Positions 58,930 to 64,000 of a DNA stretch of 64,000 bases are shown piece after piece. This DNA comes from Gentiana macrophylla. Lineage: Eukaryota > Streptophyta > Magnoliopsida > Gentianales > Gentianaceae. The stretch's first letter is position 1; each line of letters opens with the position of its first letter. The notes beneath the pieces were generated by a model that worked only from the letters and a program-made list of their open reading frames with translations, made no database searches and was not told where the DNA came from. The DNA lies in assembly GCA_026214975.1 (NCBI GenBank), contig JAOBSW010000171.1, forward strand, positions 45,741 through 109,740, in the 5' to 3' direction. Both the position numbers and the translations under genes were made by a program.

Positions 58930-60340
58930 TTCTCAACGTTACTTCATTCAACTCCTCTTCTTGCCCATACTCCCATTGTGGTGTAATGGCAGTGCAAACA
59001 TTCACATCAGCTTTTGGGTTTCTCTCGGTATAACTCGGAAGTTTACCGTGAGGTCTGCTTGCTTGCTTTGTCCGCCATCGACCAACTTGTCTCTCAATTG
59101 CTTTAACACTAGTAGACGAGTCTTCACCATGTCTACCAGCTCATCGAATTTGTGTTGAGGGACACATGAGGTGGTATGATTATTGTTACGAGTTTGATTC
59201 CAGCCACCTTGAGGCCTTTGGGAGTTACAGGCGGCCTTTGATAGTTTGAGTTGAAAGAATTCGAATTTGAAGGGCCAGGTGGTAACTTGGCTTGATTGAA
59301 GTTTTGTCTTTGAAATCTGAATAGTTAAGTTACGGTTGAAGTTTGGAAGGGTTGGTTTTGATTATCCATTAAATTTACTTCTTCCGTTATCTCCGTTTCC
59401 TACTGCACTCCCGGATCGTAGAAATTTGCGTCGAAGATTTGCCACCGCTTGCTTGCTTATCAATTCCATCCGAGCAACTAACAATTGTGTATCGGGATTG
59501 CTTGCGTGTACCTTCTTTCTTAACAATATTGGTCTTCTTAGAGTCGACCACATATTGTTCTTGGCGATGGTCTCAGCCACTCTGTAGGCAGTCTCATCAC
59601 CTCCCCATAAGAAGGATCCATGAGCTGTGGAGTCAAGATAGTCTCTATTAGGTTGAGAGACACCTCTGTAAAACAGTTCCAACAACTCATGTCTGTCATA
59701 TCCGTGATTGGGGCACTTCCTCATCAATGATTTAATCTCTCCCAAGCTTTGCCAGCAGTCTCATCCTCCAATTGCTCAAGCGTAGCTATTTCCCGTTTCA
59801 TTTCCATAATCTTGCCTGGTGAAACCCACTTAAGAGCGAAGGCTCTTTTGACATCATTCCATGTATGGAGGAATGATGTGCTAACGATTTAAACCACCGA
59901 CTTGCTTCACCTTTCAAAGCAAAAAGGAAATAGCTTTAACTTTACGATCTCGGAATCAACACCAGGATAATGGCACGCTTCACTGATTTATGCGAATGTG
60001 GACAAGAAGTCGTGCGGGTCTTCTTGAGCAGTGCCATGGAAAGAGCTATTCTGAACTAGAGCAACTACTCCGTTCTTTAGATCAAAGTTCGCTCCTCCCA
60101 TGTCAGGAGGACGAATAGGTCTATGCCCCTCGAGAAAATCTTGGTTTAGATATGGAGTGTAGGGGTCTGGTTCAAGCGATTAAAATTTGGTTTTGGCGGA
60201 ATTGTTGAAGTTGTTGATTTATGCCGACTTGCCGATTCTGCCATTCTTTGCAGAGCTTGCATTTGTTGAAGGAGTAAATTTAATCGAACTTGGGGGTCGG
60301 GGTTTGGAATTGGTGGATCTTGATCCGCCATTTTGTCCAA
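58930..60340 (-). pseudogene. gag of the Gypsy element
   Basis: The start is at 60340 or at the MADQDPPIPNPDP a few codons later. The middle, 59745-59362, has the conserved plant gag segment CPNHGYDRHELLELFYRGVS and HGSFLWGGDETAYRVAE. It is broken into several frames by small indels around 60140, 59750 and 59350. A zinc knuckle is not clearly readable in the disturbed part 59350-58930. Confidence 0.82.
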
Positions 60341-61196
60341 ATGGGGAGAAGCCTTCTTCTAAGGATAGATCGTTCAGGCTCGGGATCAAAGATCGAAGTC
60401 CTTCTACTTACTTCGTTTGCATAAACCGGAAGAAAGGAAAGGAAGAAATCAACCCTTTGGGGTTGATTAGAATAGGTTTAGAAAAGATTAGATGGTTTTA
60501 GAGAAGAAAAGAGAAGAAAAGAGAAGAGAAAAGAAGTGATGATTAAGCAGGTGGCGGCGCCCGGTGTTAGTGGGCGTTTGTTGAATCGAACGCTTCGTCG
60601 ATTGAATGAACGTTCGTTCGGAGGGACAGAATTGAGGTGGACGGGCGTTCAAGTTGTTGAACGCGCTCGTTCGATACGAAAACCTAAAAACTAAGGTTAC
60701 GAGAGAAATTGAAAGCGAGATAAAAAATAAAAGCGAGAAAAGACTTATGGAAATAAAATCAAACAAATCTATAATTACGGAAAGCAGATCTAAGCTATAT
60801 ATATAAAAAAGTAAGGAAAATAATTGAAAGAAAATCAAATAAAATAAAAGCATAATAAATGTAATCCTAAAATTAAACGAAACTAGAAAAGAAACCTACC
60901 TACGAAAAGTTTAAAAACAAGAAAAACACTAAGGCGGTAAAAAAAAAAAAAACGTGTTGAAATCTTCTAGGGCCAAAATGGAGAGGAAAACAGTGGATTT
61001 TGACTCGAAAGCGCAAGACTGAACGGCCTCACGGCGGTTCACCACGTCGTCGGCGTCGGGCGAGCTTTCCGAATTGGGGTCCTGCGTTCCAAACGGACAC
61101 TCGAGCGAAATTACGGCCAAAAAACTCTGCGTGCTAAAAGCGATCCCTTTTGACTCGGAAAATTGTCCTATGAAGAATCCGACAACCGTTACCGAC
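60341..61196 (-). other. Leader of the Gypsy element
   Basis: Non-coding sequence between PBS and gag. On the plus strand it has a GAAAAGAGAA-rich purine tract (60499-60540) and words such as GGACGGGCGTTC (60640s) like those in the LTR U3 array. No gene is supported. Confidence 0.6.
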
Positions 61197-61212
61197 TCCC
61201 GCAACGGCGCCA
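61197..61212 (-). promoter_or_regulatory. Primer-binding site of the Gypsy element
   Basis: The reverse complement reads TGGCGCCGTTGCGGGA, close to the PBS of the LARD-like element (TGGCGCCGTTGCCGGGGA), with one C missing. Confidence 0.75.
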
Positions 61213-61219
61213 AAAAACT

Positions 61220-62823
61220 TGTTCGGTAAAAGCGAGTTTTACAATTTATAAACGAAACACCCCAAGTATAAGGATCGTAGTATAGGGTGTTTACGGGTCG
61301 ATCCAAGGAGTGGAATGTTTATCGGATTCAAATATGATCTATATCAATTATGTCACAATTATCTACCTAAACTAAACTAAAGGTGAAACTAACTAAAACC
61401 TAAACCTAAGAATTAAAAGCAGAAAAATGAGAAATAAAACAAGTGAAAAATAAGAAAGCAGAAAAAGCGGACGGCGTTCACTAAAGTGAGCAGCGTCGAA
61501 AACTAAACCTAATGGACGAAAGCGTCTGCTATTATTGCGGACGGCGTCGATTATGATCGAGCAGAAAGTGCGAAAAAACAGCGAGAAACTAGGGTTTATA
61601 AAACTAAAACTTAAACTAAACTTAATCTAAGCGATTTGATTCAAACAATTAAGGAAAACACGACCAAGGCGACTAGATTCCACCTATCAACCAACAATCC
61701 AACTAGATGGTGATTAAAAAGACACGATTTTTTAGTAGTGATTTATCACGAATTCGATTAAACTTCTTCAACCAAATTCTAGGGTTTCGTCTATCTTTTC
61801 AAACAAACTAAACAACAATCACAACTCAATCACAAGATTGTTTCCAAACTGTTACTCAACTAAACATGCTTAATCTCTTATAACATGATTAGATGCATTA
61901 CTTGAATAAAATCAAACTTAAATAACATACTTTCATATATTTATTCAAGAATCAAATAAACATAGATCGTTTCATCAAATCTTAATTCAACAAAACTTAA
62001 ACAACATAAAAGCAGATCCAAAGTAATGAAAAACTATGAAATAAACTCACTAAACATCAAGCATCGAACTCTTCTAGTTGATTTTTGTTGTTGATAGGCT
62101 TCCTCCGTCGACTCAACTGCGGGGGTATTTAGCCAACAATCATGATGAACACGATTGTTGAAGGGAGATTTGCATCTCTCGTGTAAAAGCGGCTCCTTAG
62201 GATTCTAGGCGCAGCTATGTGTATATGAGTAAATAGTGTGTAAAAGATTAGGGTTTTAAGGCTTCATAATGCGGTGCTTTTATAGAGTTTTAAGTCGGCC
62301 GAAGTAAGTCGGCTATGGACTTCGTCTGGTCTCGTGGGCGCCCGTCCGTTGGATCTTGACTTTGCTACAGAGCGTCCGTCCATGCTGCGTCCAAACTCTC
62401 TAAATGTAAAATACGATCTTTGGGCGCTGCAAATCTGCTTTATCAAACGCCCGCCTAGAATGGACGGGATTGGACGCTTCGTCCAAGGTGCTTTGAGGCG
62501 GATTTCTTCATCTTTATCCAATTTCTTTGAGCCAATTCCAACTCTATCTTGAATAATTCGACTTGAGCTTCATTTATCCTCATTATATGCACGAAAATTA
62601 ACTCCTACATGATAAATAAACAATGCAAAAATGTAATAAAATCCAAATAATAATAATTCCATTAAATCAACACTTAAAATCATCAATTTTGCATACAACC
62701 CTCTTAAAATCATCTTTATTATATAATTACACTTAAACCCTTAATTCTCATGTAAATTACGCAAATGTGGGGAAAATAATAATGAAATACACCCTTAATA
62801 ATCATATAAATATGGCCTTAACA
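61220..62823 (-). repeat. 5' LTR of the Gypsy element (right)
   Basis: 1604 bp, TGTTCGG...CCTTAACA on the plus strand. TATA-like box at 62276-62287 (minus). It differs from the left LTR mainly by short indels. Confidence 0.92.
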
Positions 62824-63010
62824 CAAGTTAAAGCATATAGAGCGAAGGTACCATTTGATGAGAGAAATTGTTCAACAAGGAGACATTTCCGTACAGAAAA
62901 TCCCCTCTGAAGACAGCCTGGCAAATCCTTTCACCAAAACATTTCCGTTAGAAGTCTTCAATAGGCATTTGGAGAATATGGGTATTACGGACATGACTCA
63001 TTTGCTTTAG
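62824..63010 (+). pseudogene. Copia-C RNase H end
   Basis: The last ~60 codons of the Copia-C polyprotein after the Gypsy insertion, beginning with the CAAGT duplication and ending at TAG 63008-63010. Matches 20211-20401. Confidence 0.85.
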
Positions 63011-63084
63011 GGGAAGTGGGAGATGTGGTTTGCTGTAATATAGATAGGGTGTGCCCTAAAACATTTAATCATTTGCCTTTCGTT

Positions 63085-63096
63085 CAAGTGGGAGAT
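63085..63096 (+). promoter_or_regulatory. Polypurine tract of Copia-C
   Basis: CAAGTGGGAGAT directly before TGTTAGG. Confidence 0.78.
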
Positions 63097-64000
63097 TGTT
63101 AGGTGTAGTGCCCGGAAGACAATTTTGTAATTGTTTTATTTAAATAAATGACAGAAATTATATATTCATTTTATTATTTGCATTTATGCTTATGTTATAC
63201 ACTGCTGAAAACCCTAAGTATATCGGTATGTAATCATATAACTCAGTGTATGGAATACACACGAGGATTGAGTTAGTGATGATATGCTTAAAACTTGTTA
63301 GTCCGTGGTGAATTTAATCAGAGCATTGGTCTCATGATTAATATACCAATAATGCACCCAGAACACTTAACGGGGCATTTATTTTTGATGTTTATCATAT
63401 AGGACTAGACCGATTTGATTTGAATTCTCGATAAAATTCCGTGATCGAGAATTCTTATTGAATCACAAAATGATCATATATGGATTAATCTCAATCCTGA
63501 TGTGATCACAGTCTACTGCTTGGTTCAAAGTAGGGTTTGATGTGTTAGTTAGGGATCACTTGGATACATGTGATCTGAACACTTCTCTTTGGCTCTATTC
63601 TGGAAAGAGTGAGTAGTCGGTGACTTCACAGATTTGGAATCCATTCCTTCATGCGGGAAGTAGACAGACAGTTCCCTTATTTGTTAATCCTAGAAACTGA
63701 TCGATGGGCCTAGTTCATATTATATTTGTTATGAACTAATTGATCACTAGGGGGTTAATGGTGAATAAGGATAAGATGTTTTGAGAAGGGTTTATGGAAA
63801 TATCCCGAATCAAAACGAACAGTCTATGGAGGATTTATCCGTATTTAATGATTATATCAATGGACGCTTTTACACAATGATTAGAGTGTAAGTATATCTA
63901 TAATCGATAGAGTTCAGTTTCAGGTTTATGGTGGCGTAATCCCAGAATTAATAGATTGAATAAGAATTGTTACATTCGATGAATAATTTTATTTAATTAT
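63097..64000 (+). repeat. 3' LTR of Copia-C, cut by the window end
   Basis: Matches the first ~900 bp of the LTR at 20488-22268. The TATA box and the 3' end lie outside the window. Confidence 0.9.

Larger units (their letters stand above)
51267..62823 (-). mobile_element. Gypsy (Athila/Tat-group) LTR retrotransposon
   Basis: LTRs of 1591 and 1604 bp, minus orientation, 5 bp duplication CAAGT. On the minus strand the order is PBS, gag, protease, RT, RNase H, integrase, the Gypsy order. The protein style ([39 protein letters not shown]) and the PBS place it in the Athila/Tat group of plant non-chromovirus Gypsy elements. I cannot decide between the two clades. Confidence 0.92.
23684..64000 (+). 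mobile_element. Copia-C: host LTR retrotransposon interrupted by three large elements
   Basis: Its pieces are: partial 5' LTR and leader start 23684-24653; rest of leader, gag, protease and integrase 34049-37686; integrase tail, RT and RNase H 49639-51266; last RNase H part 62824-63010; 3' LTR from 63097 to beyond the window. The gaps are filled by a SIRE-type element, Copia-D and a Gypsy element. The pieces join at matching positions of the polyprotein. Confidence 0.87.

Noticed and set aside
60187..60501. Plus-strand 104-codon open frame
   Set aside because: It overlaps the start of the Gypsy gag in antisense and has no domain of its own.
1..64000. The window as part of a mitochondrial chromosome
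   Set aside because: Only nad6, trnfM and their flanks are mitochondrial. nad6 is frameshifted and the rest is nested nuclear-type LTR elements with target duplications.

Overview
This window is repeat-rich nuclear DNA of a flowering plant. It contains LTR retrotransposons of both the Copia and the Gypsy superfamilies, nested in one another, plus a transferred piece of plant mitochondrial DNA (NUMT) carrying nad6 and an initiator-type tRNA-fMet gene. I see no intact host gene. Nearly every recognisable reading frame is a retroelement gag/pol remnant with stops and frameshifts. I cannot name the species.

Layout. (1) 1-1035 and 9984-10546: one mitochondrial segment, with nad6 on the minus strand, its upstream flank and trnfM. 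It is split by an 8.95 kb non-coding LTR element (1036-9983, minus orientation, 5 bp target duplication CTCGA) that landed inside codon 8 of nad6. That element carries an inverted solo LTR of a related family (4985-6810, target duplication TTGTG). (2) 10547-18560: Copia-A, whose 5' LTR is cut off at the NUMT junction; its gag-pol is broken. (3) 18561-22268: Copia-B, the RT/RNase H end and LTR of the element that hosts Copia-A, followed directly by a primer-binding site and a second internal start (22269-22607). (4) 22608-23683: a gene-like minus-strand fragment of unknown identity. (5) 23684-64000: Copia-C, sister of Copia-B. It is interrupted three times: by a SIRE-type Copia element with an env-like third ORF (24654-34048, minus), by Copia-D (37687-49638, target duplication ATAGT), and by a Gypsy element of the Athila/Tat group (51267-62823, minus, target duplication CAAGT). 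The 3' LTR of Copia-D itself carries a 2.3 kb nearly perfect palindrome (47008-49328). The window ends inside the 3' LTR of Copia-C.

How it was built. Copia-A sits in Copia-B at the same nucleotide at which Copia-D sits in Copia-C, and the two pairs share nonsense and frameshift lesions. The nested pair was therefore probably duplicated as a unit. The Gypsy element and the palindrome are missing from the A/B copy, which serves as an empty-site control, so they came later. No element here looks able to move by itself. The most unusual objects are the palindrome, which has two LTR-like U3 ends facing outward and inward-facing TATA boxes, and the short palindromic GC-rich motif arrays just upstream of the TATA box in several unrelated LTR families.
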